Origin: JAWKMZ01 sp041391965
Lineage (GTDB): Bacteria; Bacteroidota; Bacteroidia; Flavobacteriales; Flavobacteriaceae
Assembly (NCBI GenBank): GCA_041391965.1
Contig: JAWKMZ010000003.1
Span: 248,001 to 312,000, forward strand
DNA: 64,000 nt
Direction of reading: 5' to 3'
Positions 1 to 8,487 of this stretch are shown here, piece after piece (the stretch's first letter is position 1; each line of letters starts with the position of its first letter). Under the pieces are notes generated by a model. The model was not told the origin of the DNA and did no database searches. It saw only the letters and a list, made by a program, of their open reading frames with translations. A program made the translations under genes and the position numbers.

Positions 1-258
1 ACACTTTCCACAAATGATGTGGATATGGTAAAAAATGAATTTCAATTATTTCCAAATCCTGCAAGCAAATCATTTCAGTTAAAAACGCCTACTGGTTTTA
101 AATTTAGAAGCCTAAAAATAGTGGCTGTAAACGGAAAAATCTTAAAACAATTTAGCAGTACCCAAAATTCTTATAATATCTCTAATTTAGCTAAAGGCGT
201 TTATTTTGTGCTCATAGAAGGTAGTGCTTCACAAAAATTAAAATTGATTAAACATTGA
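1..258 (+). CDS. C-terminal end of a T9SS-secreted protein (type A sorting domain), 5' truncated
   Basis: The reading frame is open from the first base, so only the last 85 or so codons are in the window. The tail has the pattern of the Por/type IX secretion C-terminal sorting domain: an FxLFPNPAS start, a central VVNGK-like turn (VAVNGKILKQF), LAKGVYFVLIEG and a basic end (KLKLIKH). Such domains direct export through the T9SS outer-membrane complex and are then removed. The passenger domain lies upstream and cannot be judged. The internal ATG at 19 is not the start. Confidence 0.88.
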   Translation, partial: TLSTNDVDMVKNEFQLFPNPASKSFQLKTPTGFKFRSLKIVAVNGKILKQFSSTQNSYNISNLAKGVYFVLIEGSASQKLKLIKH

Positions 259-505
259 ATTTATGCCACCTCTTCGTTTAGGACAACAAAAGTTTTACTA
301 ATAACTTACTCAACGTTTTCCTTGATAGAAAATGTACTTGTTAATTAATTTTTAAAACTCGGCTTAATTATTTTCATATATCCTAAAATGGTTTTTCTCT
401 TTCTATTATTTCATAATTTTTTTCCGGATACCGAATTCTTGTTCTACCATTTATAGGTAGCCACCCAATTATAGAAAGAGCTATCTATATGATTGCGGAC
501 TTGAT

Positions 506-1954
506 TTACCATCCGAAAGCGACAATTTTATTATTTTCATTGAACTGTAGGTCAAAACATGGGGTTAAATCAACAATTTTTCCATCTTTGGATTCAAGTA
601 TTATGTCATAGCTTAAATCGCCATACTCCAAAATGTGTTTTAATTTGTAGCCTAAAAACTCCTTTTGCATGTCCTTGATCCACATTTTAAATCTTCGTTC
701 TCTTTCTTTATTAGCAACGTGTGTGTTGATGAAATCATTAACGTTTGCATCATTTGTCAAAATTAATTCTACAAACTGATGGATGATTTTAAGTTGTTTA
801 TTTGTAACATCGGTACTGCCGTGTTTTATACTTTTCATTTTGGGTACAACAGGTGTGTAATCTTCCTTAAAAAGTAATTGTTCTATTTCCCATGCTACCA
901 TTTGGGTATCGTATCTTAATTCGTTGGTCATATATATAATTACGGTATCTTCGTCTGGCAATTGAATAAAATCGGCGTAAAAAACACCATTAGAACCGTT
1001 GTGTGCTATAATTTTTGTATTCCTATCACTATTCATTATGGTCCATCCATAGGCATAGTGTGAATTGCCTGATTCATTTTCTTTTACGTGTGGAAAAGTG
1101 AGTTGCTCAAACGATTTTTTAGAAATTATTTTGTTTTCTTTTAATGCTTTATACCATTTGTACAAATCAGAAGGGTTGGAAAGTAAACCGCCATTTCCTT
1201 TTAAATGCCACGAAATTTGATTTGAATCTGCCTGCCATTTCATAAGGTGCGTTCCCCAATCTTCACCACATTTATAGCCGTGAGCTATTTGGGTGGTGTC
1301 CCATTTTGGAAAAAGATAACCCGTATGTTGCATCCCTGCTTTTTGAAACAGATGTTCTTGCAAATAGGTCTCATAATCGGTTTGGGCAACTTTTTCAATA
1401 ATCATTGCCAAAAGACTATAACCTACGTTGGAATAACTAAATTGTTTTCCTGGTTCAAAATCTAATGGTGACTTGTAAACTTCATTCAAAAATGTCTCTT
1501 TTGAGATGGGAACGAAATCTACGCCGTAACCCAAATTTCCGACTATTCCTGAAGTGTGTGTCAGTAATTGATGAATAGTAATGTTTTGTTTGTCTTTCGG
1601 CACGTTTTCAAAAAATTTGTAAATGGAATCATGTACCGACAATTTACCTTCTTCTTGTAGTTTTAGAATAGCGGTTGCTGTAAACTGTTTTGTTAATGAG
1701 CCTATTGTAAAAATGGTTTCTTTAGTTATTGGAAGATTTTCAGTTTTATTTCTTAGTCCAACACCATCAGAATAAAGTATATCTCCATCTTTGGCGACTA
1801 ATATACTTGCAGAAAGACCATTTTTATTGCACTCAACCATATAAGATTCAAGTCTGCTTTCCAAAGCAGTTTCTGCTCCTATTGGGTTAGTTGTGCTTTT
1901 ACACGAGACGCAAAGTGTTAAAATTATTATTATAATTGAAATATAATGTTTCAT
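506..1954 (-). CDS. Serine hydrolase, class C beta-lactamase/penicillin-binding fold, lipoprotein
   Basis: 482 residues. The N-terminus is a lipoprotein signal (hydrophobic run then LCVSC, lipidated Cys18). The beta-lactamase-type core shows the nucleophile motif SLTK (Ser86, Lys89) and the second motif YSN (Tyr174-Asn176), with HTSGI between them as in the EstB/AmpC-like family. A further ~130 residues follow the core and match nothing I recognise. Members are usually D-amino-acid peptidases or esterases rather than antibiotic resistance enzymes, so the substrate is unknown. It probably sits in the periplasm or on the outer membrane. A second gene of the same family lies just upstream on the same strand, about 110 bases away. 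Confidence 0.85.
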   Translation of the reverse strand: MKHYISIIIIILTLCVSCKSTTNPIGAETALESRLESYMVECNKNGLSASILVAKDGDILYSDGVGLRNKTENLPITKETIFTIGSLTKQFTATAILKLQEEGKLSVHDSIYKFFENVPKDKQNITIHQLLTHTSGIVGNLGYGVDFVPISKETFLNEVYKSPLDFEPGKQFSYSNVGYSLLAMIIEKVAQTDYETYLQEHLFQKAGMQHTGYLFPKWDTTQIAHGYKCGEDWGTHLMKWQADSNQISWHLKGNGGLLSNPSDLYKWYKALKENKIISKKSFEQLTFPHVKENESGNSHYAYGWTIMNSDRNTKIIAHNGSNGVFYADFIQLPDEDTVIIYMTNELRYDTQMVAWEIEQLLFKEDYTPVVPKMKSIKHGSTDVTNKQLKIIHQFVELILTNDANVNDFINTHVANKERERRFKMWIKDMQKEFLGYKLKHILEYGDLSYDIILESKDGKIVDLTPCFDLQFNENNKIVAFGW

Positions 1955-2066
1955 TGTTTTTATATGGTTTATTTAATGATTTGATTGATGGTTTGTGGTG
2001 AGAAATATGTGAGAATACCTCTTTGCACTTTGTAAATGTGTTTGAAGCAATTAGCCTTTAAGTGAA

Positions 2067-3116
2067 TTATACTTTGTTGTGTGCATTTTTGCGTTTCACT
2101 ATTTTAACAATACGATTGTATAGGATTTCTGCTAAATTCCAGTTGTATCCATCAAAGTTGGTTGTATTATTAAATTGAATAATCACTGTATCGATGTCTT
2201 TGTGATATTCGGCAATGCTTTGATAACCTACAAGCAAGCCTGTATGTTTGTAAACATAGATAGAGGAATAGATTTCTTGTTCGCCTTCTTTAAATACAGT
2301 TCCTTCATTTAATGCTCTTAAGAATTTACCTACATCTTCAGCAGTTGCAAGCATTAAGCCTGTGTTGTCATACTTAAAATCTTTATCAACGCCTACATAA
2401 TAGCCACTCATCACCTGGTCTATATTGACTTCATCAAGTGAACAGAAGGTATTTTTTAATCCAAGTGGTATCAATAGTTCTTCTTTGATGTATTGCTTAT
2501 GGCTATAACCTAATGTTTTATCAATGAGGTCTTCAATCAACATATAATTGGTATTTGAATAGCCATAATCTTCATCTGGTTTGAAATCGGCTGGTAAATC
2601 GAGTGCGTATTTTAGTGTTTCTTGCCTATTTGTCGGTGGTTTGGTCCAATAGTCTGGATGGTCAATATAGTTAGGGATGCCGCTTCTATGTTGTAGCATC
2701 ATTCGCAAAGTGATTTTATCTGAATATTCAATTCTATCGGCAAGTTCTGGAAAGTATTCGGCAAGTGTTTTATCTAAAGACAAGCGTTTTGCTTTGACCA
2801 ATTTTGTGGTGGCAACAGCAATATATAATTTGGTAATGCTGGCAATTTTAAATAAGGCTTGAGGATAAGCAGGTATTTTGTTTTTTCGGTCGTGCCAACC
2901 AGCAGCATAAAATTCTGGTGGCTTACCTGCTTGGTCTATATAAACAATCATTCCGTCAAAACCATGGTTAATTCCTTGGTTTAGCTGATCTTGAACGTTA
3001 TTTGGTAGTGGTAAAATCCATGCTTTTACTAAAACCCATGGGACGAACCATAATGAAGATATACTTGCTAAAATGAATCCTATTTTTGCGACTTGTTTTA
3101 TCTTTTTTTTTGTCAT
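2067..3116 (-). CDS. Serine hydrolase, class C beta-lactamase fold, membrane anchored
   Basis: 349 residues. A single N-terminal membrane segment (about residues 10-33) anchors a periplasmic beta-lactamase-type domain. The catalytic motifs are SITK (Ser93, Lys96) and YSN (Tyr186-Asn188), with HRSGIPN between. It is shorter than its downstream neighbour and lacks that protein's C-terminal extension, so the two are related family members rather than a recent duplication. The ATG is chosen because it gives a compact KKK-led membrane anchor. Substrate unknown; D-Ala-D-Ala peptidase or esterase activity is the usual family role. Confidence 0.83.
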   Translation of the reverse strand: MTKKKIKQVAKIGFILASISSLWFVPWVLVKAWILPLPNNVQDQLNQGINHGFDGMIVYIDQAGKPPEFYAAGWHDRKNKIPAYPQALFKIASITKLYIAVATTKLVKAKRLSLDKTLAEYFPELADRIEYSDKITLRMMLQHRSGIPNYIDHPDYWTKPPTNRQETLKYALDLPADFKPDEDYGYSNTNYMLIEDLIDKTLGYSHKQYIKEELLIPLGLKNTFCSLDEVNIDQVMSGYYVGVDKDFKYDNTGLMLATAEDVGKFLRALNEGTVFKEGEQEIYSSIYVYKHTGLLVGYQSIAEYHKDIDTVIIQFNNTTNFDGYNWNLAEILYNRIVKIVKRKNAHNKV

Positions 3117-3373
3117 TACCCTTTATTTTGATTGGTTGTGTTTCGCTTTTAAATTTTGTTTACATTCCAATTTAAAGCTTTTCTTTTATTTTATGCTATG
3201 TTACAATTTTGGTTTGCTTATTGATTTGAATGGTTCAAAAATAAAATGAATACATTGGTATCTAAAAGTTTTGATTTCTGAACTGTTGTTTTTTAAGGCT
3301 GAATTGTATTTTGATAGCTCTTATTAAAATTTATACCAACTTGTTTTTAGCTATGGTAATGTTTTTTGCTAAG

Positions 3374-3381
3374 CAAAGATA
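3374..3381 (-). promoter_or_regulatory. Possible Bacteroidota -7 element (TATCTTTG)
   Basis: On the minus strand this reads TATCTTTG, matching TAnnTTTG. It lies about 260 bases upstream of the serine hydrolase start at 3116, which would give a long leader. The intervening 3117-3397 stretch shows no credible gene on either strand. Confidence 0.35.
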
Positions 3382-3397
3382 TAAGCTGTGTCTTAAG

Positions 3398-4063
3398 TTA
3401 AAATTGTTCTTTTACTATTTTTGACTTGTCTATTCCGAGTATTTCCAGATGCTTCAAAACCGCATCCATCATTGGTGGTGGTCCGCATAAATAATAAAAC
3501 TGTTGTTTGTTATTAATATTTGATTTTATTAGCTCTTTAGTAATATAGCCATATTGCATTTTGGCATTTTGCTCTTCAGACAATACGTTTGTGAAGTTGG
3601 TTTTTAATAAGCGTTCAAAATAGTTGTTTTCAATAATATCTTTTGAGGTTTTGTTTGCAAAAATCAATTTGTTATTCCCTATTTTGTTTTGAGCTTCTAA
3701 ATTTTTTAGGATGGCTAAAAAAGGCGTGATGCCTGCTCCTCCTGCAAGAAACAATCCTTCGCCTTTGTACGTAATGTCGCCAAAGGTGTCGCCAATTAAT
3801 AAGGTATCATTTTTTTTTAGTGTTGCAATTTGCTTAGTTACACCATCGTGTTCTGGATAAATTTTAATGTAAAATTCTAAAAAGGCATCATTAGGCAAAG
3901 ATGTAAAAGTAAATGCTCTTAATTCATCTTTCATTTGTGGAGTGTTTAATGCCACATCTACCGCTTGACCTGGTAAGTAGTCTATTTCGGTAGGCTTTTC
4001 TGTCTTAATATGTACTACATCGTGTGTAGCTTTTTGGATTGAAATAATTTTTACGGTTTTCAT
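3398..4063 (-). CDS. Ferredoxin reductase-type FAD/NAD(P)H oxidoreductase
   Basis: 221 residues, a minimal FNR-fold reductase without an attached iron-sulfur domain. Residues 1-95 form the FAD-binding barrel with the flavin motif RAFTFTS (Arg49-Ser55). Residues 100-221 are the nucleotide-binding half with GGAGITPF (108-115) and the family-ending CGPPPM (from Cys193). It starts four bases after the stop of the ECF sigma gene, so the two are co-transcribed. Its electron acceptor is not encoded beside it. The pairing with a sigma factor and small detox-type genes suggests a stress role, which is inference. Confidence 0.85.
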   Translation of the reverse strand: MKTVKIISIQKATHDVVHIKTEKPTEIDYLPGQAVDVALNTPQMKDELRAFTFTSLPNDAFLEFYIKIYPEHDGVTKQIATLKKNDTLLIGDTFGDITYKGEGLFLAGGAGITPFLAILKNLEAQNKIGNNKLIFANKTSKDIIENNYFERLLKTNFTNVLSEEQNAKMQYGYITKELIKSNINNKQQFYYLCGPPPMMDAVLKHLEILGIDKSKIVKEQF

Positions 4064-4067
4064 GTGT

Positions 4068-4739
4068 TTAAATATTTTTCATAACATATTCAGTTATTTT
4101 GTCGCATCTGCTAAAGCCAAATTCAAATATGTTTTTATCGTTAGCGACTTCATAGAGTTTTTCTTTAAGCATTTCTTTAGAACGATGTAGCCTTATTTTT
4201 ACATTGGCAAGACTCATATCTAAAGTAGTGGCTATTTCTTTTAGGCTCATTTCTTCTACTTCTTTCATGATATAGACTGTTTTGTACTTAATTTCTAATT
4301 GGTCTATCGCATTTTCTAAAAGCTGTTTTGTTTCTTTTTGTGCCATTTTTTCTTGCGGATTTAATTGTTTGTGGTCTGGAACTTCTAAAACAAAGTCATC
4401 GCCTGTACTATGATTGTAGTTGTTTAAATGCAGTAATTTTCCTTTCTTTTTCAAATATGTTAACGATTCGTTGATGGCAATGCGAATCAACCATGTTGAA
4501 AATTGAGATTGTAAATTGAATTGATACAACTTGGTGTAGGCATTGATGTAACTGTTTTGCATGACATCTTCAATTTCGCTTTCGTCATTTAGATAACTTC
4601 TGATTATACGATACAATTTTTGGTTGTTGCGCCTTACCAATATTTCGTACAGTTCTTTTTCGCCACCCAAAATGCGTTGTATTACTGTTTCTTCTTTTAT
4701 TTTATGATTGTTGAAATCATTGATATTTATTGCTTCCAT
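4068..4739 (-). CDS. ECF-type RNA polymerase sigma factor
   Basis: 223 residues. Region 2 is clear (NNQKLYRIIRSYLNDESEIEDVMQ then FSTWLIRIAINESL), and region 4 holds a helix-turn-helix (MSLKEIATTLDMSLANVKIRLHR). The protein is longer than a typical ECF factor, with about 25 extra residues before region 2 and a ~25-residue tail after region 4. No anti-sigma gene follows: the next gene, four bases on, is a flavin reductase. Its targets are unknown; the divergent DoxX-FolE pair and its own promoter are the obvious candidates. Confidence 0.9.
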   Translation of the reverse strand: MEAININDFNNHKIKEETVIQRILGGEKELYEILVRRNNQKLYRIIRSYLNDESEIEDVMQNSYINAYTKLYQFNLQSQFSTWLIRIAINESLTYLKKKGKLLHLNNYNHSTGDDFVLEVPDHKQLNPQEKMAQKETKQLLENAIDQLEIKYKTVYIMKEVEEMSLKEIATTLDMSLANVKIRLHRSKEMLKEKLYEVANDKNIFEFGFSRCDKITEYVMKNI

Positions 4740-4780
4740 ATTCTGTTTGTTTTCCTTTTAGATACCGAAACCGAAAAAAA

Positions 4781-4798
4781 GATACAAAATTTTGTATC
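4781..4798. promoter_or_regulatory. Perfect 18-bp palindrome between divergent genes, possible operator
   Basis: GATACAAAATTTTGTATC is a perfect inverted repeat without a loop, flanked by A7 on the left and, after one C, T8 on the right. It sits midway between the sigma-factor start (4739) and the DoxX start (4862), where it could be a dimeric repressor site controlling both directions. It resembles a terminator hairpin, but no gene ends here, so an operator is more likely. Confidence 0.5.
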
Positions 4799-4861
4799 CT
4801 TTTTTTTAATTAAGCATCAAAAGGGTGTAACAAAATTATAAACAATTAAAACTTTAAGATT

Positions 4862-5245
4862 ATGAACTCAAACGTACCCTTAGTAAAAACCCTTTTAAAA
4901 TACACATTTGGTTTAGTGCCAATAGTTGCAGGACTGGACAAATTCACAAACATTTTAACCCATTGGTCTCAATACATTTCTGAAGGATTTGCAGGAATGT
5001 TGCCTTTTGAACCCTCTACCTTTATGATGGTAGTTGGTGTGATTGAAATTGTTGCAGGTGTGCTCGTATTAACCAAAACAAAAATAGGCGCTTATGTGGT
5101 TGCTGCTTGGTTAACAGCCATTGCACTAACTTTAATTTTTAGCTGGTCTTATGTTGACGTTGCCGTAAGAGATTTAGTAATGGCAATAGCTGCTTTTTCT
5201 TTAGCTAAACTTTCAGATACTGATGCAATAAAAGCCCATAATTAA
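4862..5245 (+). CDS. DoxX-family small membrane protein
   Basis: 127 residues with four predicted membrane segments (about 10-25, 52-70, 75-95, 100-117), the usual DoxX layout, and the early GLDKF motif typical of the family. DoxX proteins are loosely tied to quinone or thiosulfate redox chemistry and oxidative stress; no function can be given here. The stop is one base before the ATG of folE, so the two form an operon that faces the sigma factor/reductase operon across a palindrome. Confidence 0.8.
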   Translation: MNSNVPLVKTLLKYTFGLVPIVAGLDKFTNILTHWSQYISEGFAGMLPFEPSTFMMVVGVIEIVAGVLVLTKTKIGAYVVAAWLTAIALTLIFSWSYVDVAVRDLVMAIAAFSLAKLSDTDAIKAHN

Positions 5246-5246
5246 A

Positions 5247-5921
5247 ATGACGAAATTGAACGGAAACATATTTTTAAAAGAAGAAAGTTCAAACAATTCA
5301 AATCATCACGTAACGATACAAAATCCGCTGCGTGATGATGCTTTTGACTTGGATGACGATTTAAAGATTAAATTAATTGCTGATAAGTTTAAAGACATTA
5401 TTGATATATTAGGGTTAGACCTTAGCAATGACAGCATAAAAGATACACCAAATAGAGTGGCAAAAATGTATGTAAATGAAATTTTTAAAGGGTTAAACCC
5501 AATAAATAAGCCTAAAATTGCTGTCTTTAAGAATGAATATACGTATCATACGCCTTTGATAGAACTAAACGTGCCGTTTACATCGTTTTGCGAACATCAT
5601 TTGGTTCCCATACAAGGAAAAGCCAATATTGCTTATATTCCAAAAGATTATGTGATTGGTTTGTCAAAAATTCATCGGTTGGTAGATTTTTATGCAAGAC
5701 GACCACAAGTTCAAGAACGGTTAACTATGCAAATAGCTCAAGAGTTATCAACTACACTTGACACAAAAGATGTAGGTGTCGTTCTAAAAGCAACACACAG
5801 TTGCATATCATGCAGAGGTGTTGAAGATTTGGGAAGCTCTACACTTACGTCAGTTTTTTTAGGTCAAATTAAAACCAACACCCATTTGATGTCGGTTTTG
5901 CTCAGTTTAGATACTGCCTAA
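5247..5921 (+). CDS. folE: GTP cyclohydrolase I, first copy
   Basis: 224 residues. Makes 7,8-dihydroneopterin triphosphate from GTP, the first step to folate and other pterins. The zinc site is intact: CEHH (Cys115, His118) and HSC (Cys186). KIHRLVDFYARRPQVQERLT is the conserved substrate/activation segment. A ~45-residue N-terminal arm precedes the catalytic domain. A second, more compact folE lies at 19190-19786 in this window; the two differ clearly (for example HSCISCRG versus HMCMMMRG), so this is an old paralogue or an acquired copy. Its place beside DoxX and a divergent sigma factor points to a conditional or special pterin role. Confidence 0.93.
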   Translation: MTKLNGNIFLKEESSNNSNHHVTIQNPLRDDAFDLDDDLKIKLIADKFKDIIDILGLDLSNDSIKDTPNRVAKMYVNEIFKGLNPINKPKIAVFKNEYTYHTPLIELNVPFTSFCEHHLVPIQGKANIAYIPKDYVIGLSKIHRLVDFYARRPQVQERLTMQIAQELSTTLDTKDVGVVLKATHSCISCRGVEDLGSSTLTSVFLGQIKTNTHLMSVLLSLDTA

Positions 5922-5939
5922 TATTAGATTTGACACGCT

Positions 5940-6506
5940 TTAGTCTTTTTTGGGTTTAAAACTCAAAACCGTTTTGCCACCTGAATAGAGTTTTGTTTGA
6001 ATAGGTGTAAATTTTAGCACACTATCAAATGAGTTAAAAATGGTCATTCCTTGGCTGATTGCCGTTGGGTTTATAATAAGATGATACTCGTCAATAAGAT
6101 TTTTGCTTATAAGTGACGAAACAAAATCGGCACCACCAAAAACAAGAATATCTTTTCCGTTTTGCTCTTTTATATTGGCAATTTCATCTGCAAGGTTACC
6201 TTTAGCTAAGGTGGTGTTGTTCCAAATTGATGTATCAAGCGTTTTTGTAAAAACTACTTTAGGAATATCTACAATTTTTTTTGCAAATGGATGTGATGGG
6301 TTTTTAATTGCAGTATCGTCCCAAAAGTTTATAATGCTTTCAGCCGTTTTTCTGCCAAGTAAAAGCGTGTCAGAAGTATCGAGCAAAGAACTCATAAATG
6401 CAATAAGTTCGTCATCTGGATTCCAAGTCATCCAGTCATTTCCGCCATTGGGTTGTGCAACATAACCGTTAATAGTCATTTGCATTTGCAATTTTAATTT
6501 TCGCAT
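5940..6506 (-). CDS. Dihydrofolate reductase-like protein (RibD C-terminal domain family)
   Basis: 188 residues. The start MTINGYVAQPNGGNDWM, the LLGRKTAE segment and GGADFVSSLISKNLIDEYHLIINP match the RibD-C/DHFR-like family found as solo proteins in many Bacteroidota. Family members are NADPH-dependent reductases by fold, but solo proteins have no firm substrate. It is the last gene of a five-gene minus-strand operon (VOC, SRPBCC, VOC, DoxX, this gene). It converges on folE with an 18-base gap. A pterin link to that folE is tempting but unproven. Confidence 0.85.
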   Translation of the reverse strand: MRKLKLQMQMTINGYVAQPNGGNDWMTWNPDDELIAFMSSLLDTSDTLLLGRKTAESIINFWDDTAIKNPSHPFAKKIVDIPKVVFTKTLDTSIWNNTTLAKGNLADEIANIKEQNGKDILVFGGADFVSSLISKNLIDEYHLIINPTAISQGMTIFNSFDSVLKFTPIQTKLYSGGKTVLSFKPKKD

Positions 6507-6544
6507 AACTGTTGTTTTTTGATTGTTGATGTTAGAAGGCCTCT

Positions 6545-6952
6545 TTAGCCATTTCTTTTATTTGTGGTTATTAGTGAACGGTATTTATCTGCGTTTTCAA
6601 ACAAAATCCAAGTTAAGATAGCGGCTAAACTTAAAGCTATTGGCAAGCCACTGGTATCTTGCACACTATTAGTAAGTACAATCCCTACCATAACAGGTAA
6701 GATTATTAAAGCTCCTAAAGCTCTTGTTTTAGGAAAAATTATTAGTAAACCGCCTGCTATTTCGGCACATCCAACAAGTGGCATTACCCAACCTATTTCC
6801 ATAAATGCAGCCATTGCTTTTTGCATTTTTTCTGGTAAATTATCAGGCATTGGCATATAGTTTAAAAACTTGTTAAGACCTGCATTGATAAACAGGAGTC
6901 CAAATAAAAGTGCTAATACAAATAAGACTTTGTTTTTTATTGATGTTTTCAT
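6545..6952 (-). CDS. DoxX-family small membrane protein
   Basis: 135 residues with four hydrophobic segments (about 9-25, 55-72, 80-97, 103-120) and the early GLNKF motif. It resembles the DoxX protein at 4862 in layout, though it carries a longer loop after the first helix (MPMPDNLPEKMQKAMAAFM). It sits between a VOC protein (19 bases upstream) and the RibD-C-like protein in the same operon. Function unknown. Confidence 0.8.
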   Translation of the reverse strand: MKTSIKNKVLFVLALLFGLLFINAGLNKFLNYMPMPDNLPEKMQKAMAAFMEIGWVMPLVGCAEIAGGLLIIFPKTRALGALIILPVMVGIVLTNSVQDTSGLPIALSLAAILTWILFENADKYRSLITTNKRNG

Positions 6953-6971
6953 TTTTGTAACGATTTAATTA

Positions 6972-7382
6972 TTATAAATTTTTATTGTAATTAAGCATCC
7001 AGTGGTTGCCAAATTTGTCTGTAAGATTGCCAAACAATGCGCCCCAAAAGGTGGTTTCTAATTGATGGTTTGCAATGCCATTTTCAGAAAGTTTTGCATA
7101 ACAGTTTTTGATTTCTTTTTCACTTTTACAATGAAGTGTAAGTACAATGTTGTTACCTTTTAGCAACCCATTTTCATTTACTATATCTGATGCCATTAGC
7201 AACATGTTGTCTTTGGATAGTGTCGCATGTAAAATACTGTTTTTCATTTTCTTTGGCATTTTATCAGATAATGGCGACTCGCCAATGGTTTGAAACTTGA
7301 GTTGACCACCCAAACACGCTTGATAAAATGTCATTGCTTCGCGACAATTTCCATTAAAAGTGAGATATACATTTATTTGCAT
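6972..7382 (-). CDS. VOC-superfamily protein, PhnB/glyoxalase-like
   Basis: 136 residues. MQINVYLTFNGNCREAMTFYQACLGG is the usual start of PhnB-like VOC proteins, and the tail WGALFGNLTDKFGNHWMLNYN is the matching family end. The frame extends upstream to a TTG at 7391, but the ATG at 7382 fits the family start. Despite the PhnB name these proteins are not phosphonate enzymes; many are metal-dependent isomerases or resistance binders of unknown substrate. Third gene of the operon. Confidence 0.85.
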   Translation of the reverse strand: MQINVYLTFNGNCREAMTFYQACLGGQLKFQTIGESPLSDKMPKKMKNSILHATLSKDNMLLMASDIVNENGLLKGNNIVLTLHCKSEKEIKNCYAKLSENGIANHQLETTFWGALFGNLTDKFGNHWMLNYNKNL

Positions 7383-7440
7383 TATTTGCAATCTTCATTA
7401 AATTTTAACCTGTGCTACGTTTTTAATTATTTAATTGAAA

Positions 7441-7890
7441 TTACGCATCAGGAATATTAGGTTCTACCAATTTTTTTAATTTTTCTAATGATTCTTGCCA
7501 ACCCAAATAACACATTTCAGTTGGTATCATGTCTGGTATGCCTGTTTGTGTTATTTGCAATTCTGTTCCACAACTTACAGGTGTTAATTGTACTGTTGTA
7601 ATCATTTGTCCAGGTAAATTTGGATTGTCAAATTTGTCTGTATATTTTAATAATTGGTTGGGTATGATTTCTAAGTACTCACCTCCAAATGAATGTCTGC
7701 TGCCTGTTGTAAAATTGGTAAAACTCATTTTAAAAAGACCACCAACTTTAAAGTCTAATTGATGAACTTTACACACAAATCCAAAAGGAGGTAACCAACT
7801 TGCCATGGCATCGGCATCAGAAAAAGCACGAAAAACTTTATCAGTAGATGCTGTTAAAACCCTGTGTAAGGTTACTTTGTTTTTTTCCAT
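7441..7890 (-). CDS. SRPBCC (AHSA1-like) ligand-binding protein
   Basis: 149 residues with the START-like fold signature of the AHSA1 group: TASTDKVFRAFSDADAMASWLPPFGF near the N-terminus, GGEYLEIIPNQLLKYTDKF in the middle and a GWQESLEKLKKLVE helix at the end. The fold makes a deep hydrophobic pocket; bacterial members bind lipids or xenobiotics, usually without a known ligand. Second gene of the operon, 35 bases after the first VOC gene. Confidence 0.87.
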   Translation of the reverse strand: MEKNKVTLHRVLTASTDKVFRAFSDADAMASWLPPFGFVCKVHQLDFKVGGLFKMSFTNFTTGSRHSFGGEYLEIIPNQLLKYTDKFDNPNLPGQMITTVQLTPVSCGTELQITQTGIPDMIPTEMCYLGWQESLEKLKKLVEPNIPDA

Positions 7891-7925
7891 TTTATTTCAT
7901 TTTTAATTGTTATTAATTTTAGAAA

Positions 7926-8330
7926 TTATTGTTGAGGAAATTTAGTAATATCCATATATACAAATTCCCAAGTATGGCCATCAACATCTTCTAAGCTTCG
8001 TTGCTGCATAAAACCGTAATCTCTCATTTCATTTGGTTCTGTTCCACCTGCTGCAATACCTTTTTCAACGGTTGTATTCATTTGTTCTACACTTTCTAAT
8101 GCGAGTGAGTAGAGTCCTGCAATTTCGGTTTTTGTATTTGCGATGGGTTTTGCCGTAAATGTTTTAAATTTTTCATGTGTTAGTAACATGACAAAAATGT
8201 GCTCACTCCATACCATACATTTTGCTGTGTGGTCAGAAAACTGTGGGTTGTTAGAAAAACCTATCTGTTTGTAAAAATCCATTGACTTATTAAGGTCTTT
8301 TACTGCTAAATTGATAAATACTTGCTTCAT
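7926..8330 (-). CDS. VOC-superfamily protein (glyoxalase/bleomycin-resistance fold)
   Basis: 134 residues. MKQVFINLAVKDLNKSMDFYKQIGF is the classic VOC opening and DVDGHTWEFVYMD the classic close. The frame runs back to 8375, but the family alignment starts at the ATG at 8330, which is preceded by an A/T-rich TTTAAAA stretch as at other starts here. First gene of the five-gene operon; divergent from the GlxA-type regulator at 8488. Confidence 0.86.
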   Translation of the reverse strand: MKQVFINLAVKDLNKSMDFYKQIGFSNNPQFSDHTAKCMVWSEHIFVMLLTHEKFKTFTAKPIANTKTEIAGLYSLALESVEQMNTTVEKGIAAGGTEPNEMRDYGFMQQRSLEDVDGHTWEFVYMDITKFPQQ

Positions 8331-8454
8331 TTTTAAACTATTTAAATTGTTAGTATACATGGTTTGAACTATCAATACAAAGATGCAACGATATTTTAAA
8401 AATTATAATGTGCAAAAAAGACAACCAAGGGGTTATTTACGACAAAATGATTTT

Positions 8455-8462
8455 TATATTTG
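8455..8462 (+). promoter_or_regulatory. Bacteroidota -7 promoter element (TATATTTG)
   Basis: TATATTTG matches TAnnTTTG, 25 bases upstream of the regulator ATG at 8488, a usual distance for this class. Confidence 0.55.
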
Positions 8463-8487
8463 AAATAAGAATCCATTTATCCATAAA

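Noticed and set aside
259..505. Minus-strand open frame ending RTRIRYPEKNYEIIEREKPF
   Set aside because: Protein-like but only about 33 codons, with no start codon, promoter or recognised family. It could be a fossil, yet the evidence is too thin to list as a gene.
2891..2898. Minus-strand TTGGCACG, like the sigma-54 -24 box
   Set aside because: It is inside the serine hydrolase coding region, has no gene start near it and is probably chance.
506..3116. Calling the two beta-lactamase-fold proteins antibiotic resistance genes
   Set aside because: SxTK and YxN are shared by many peptidases and esterases, and nothing else points to resistance.
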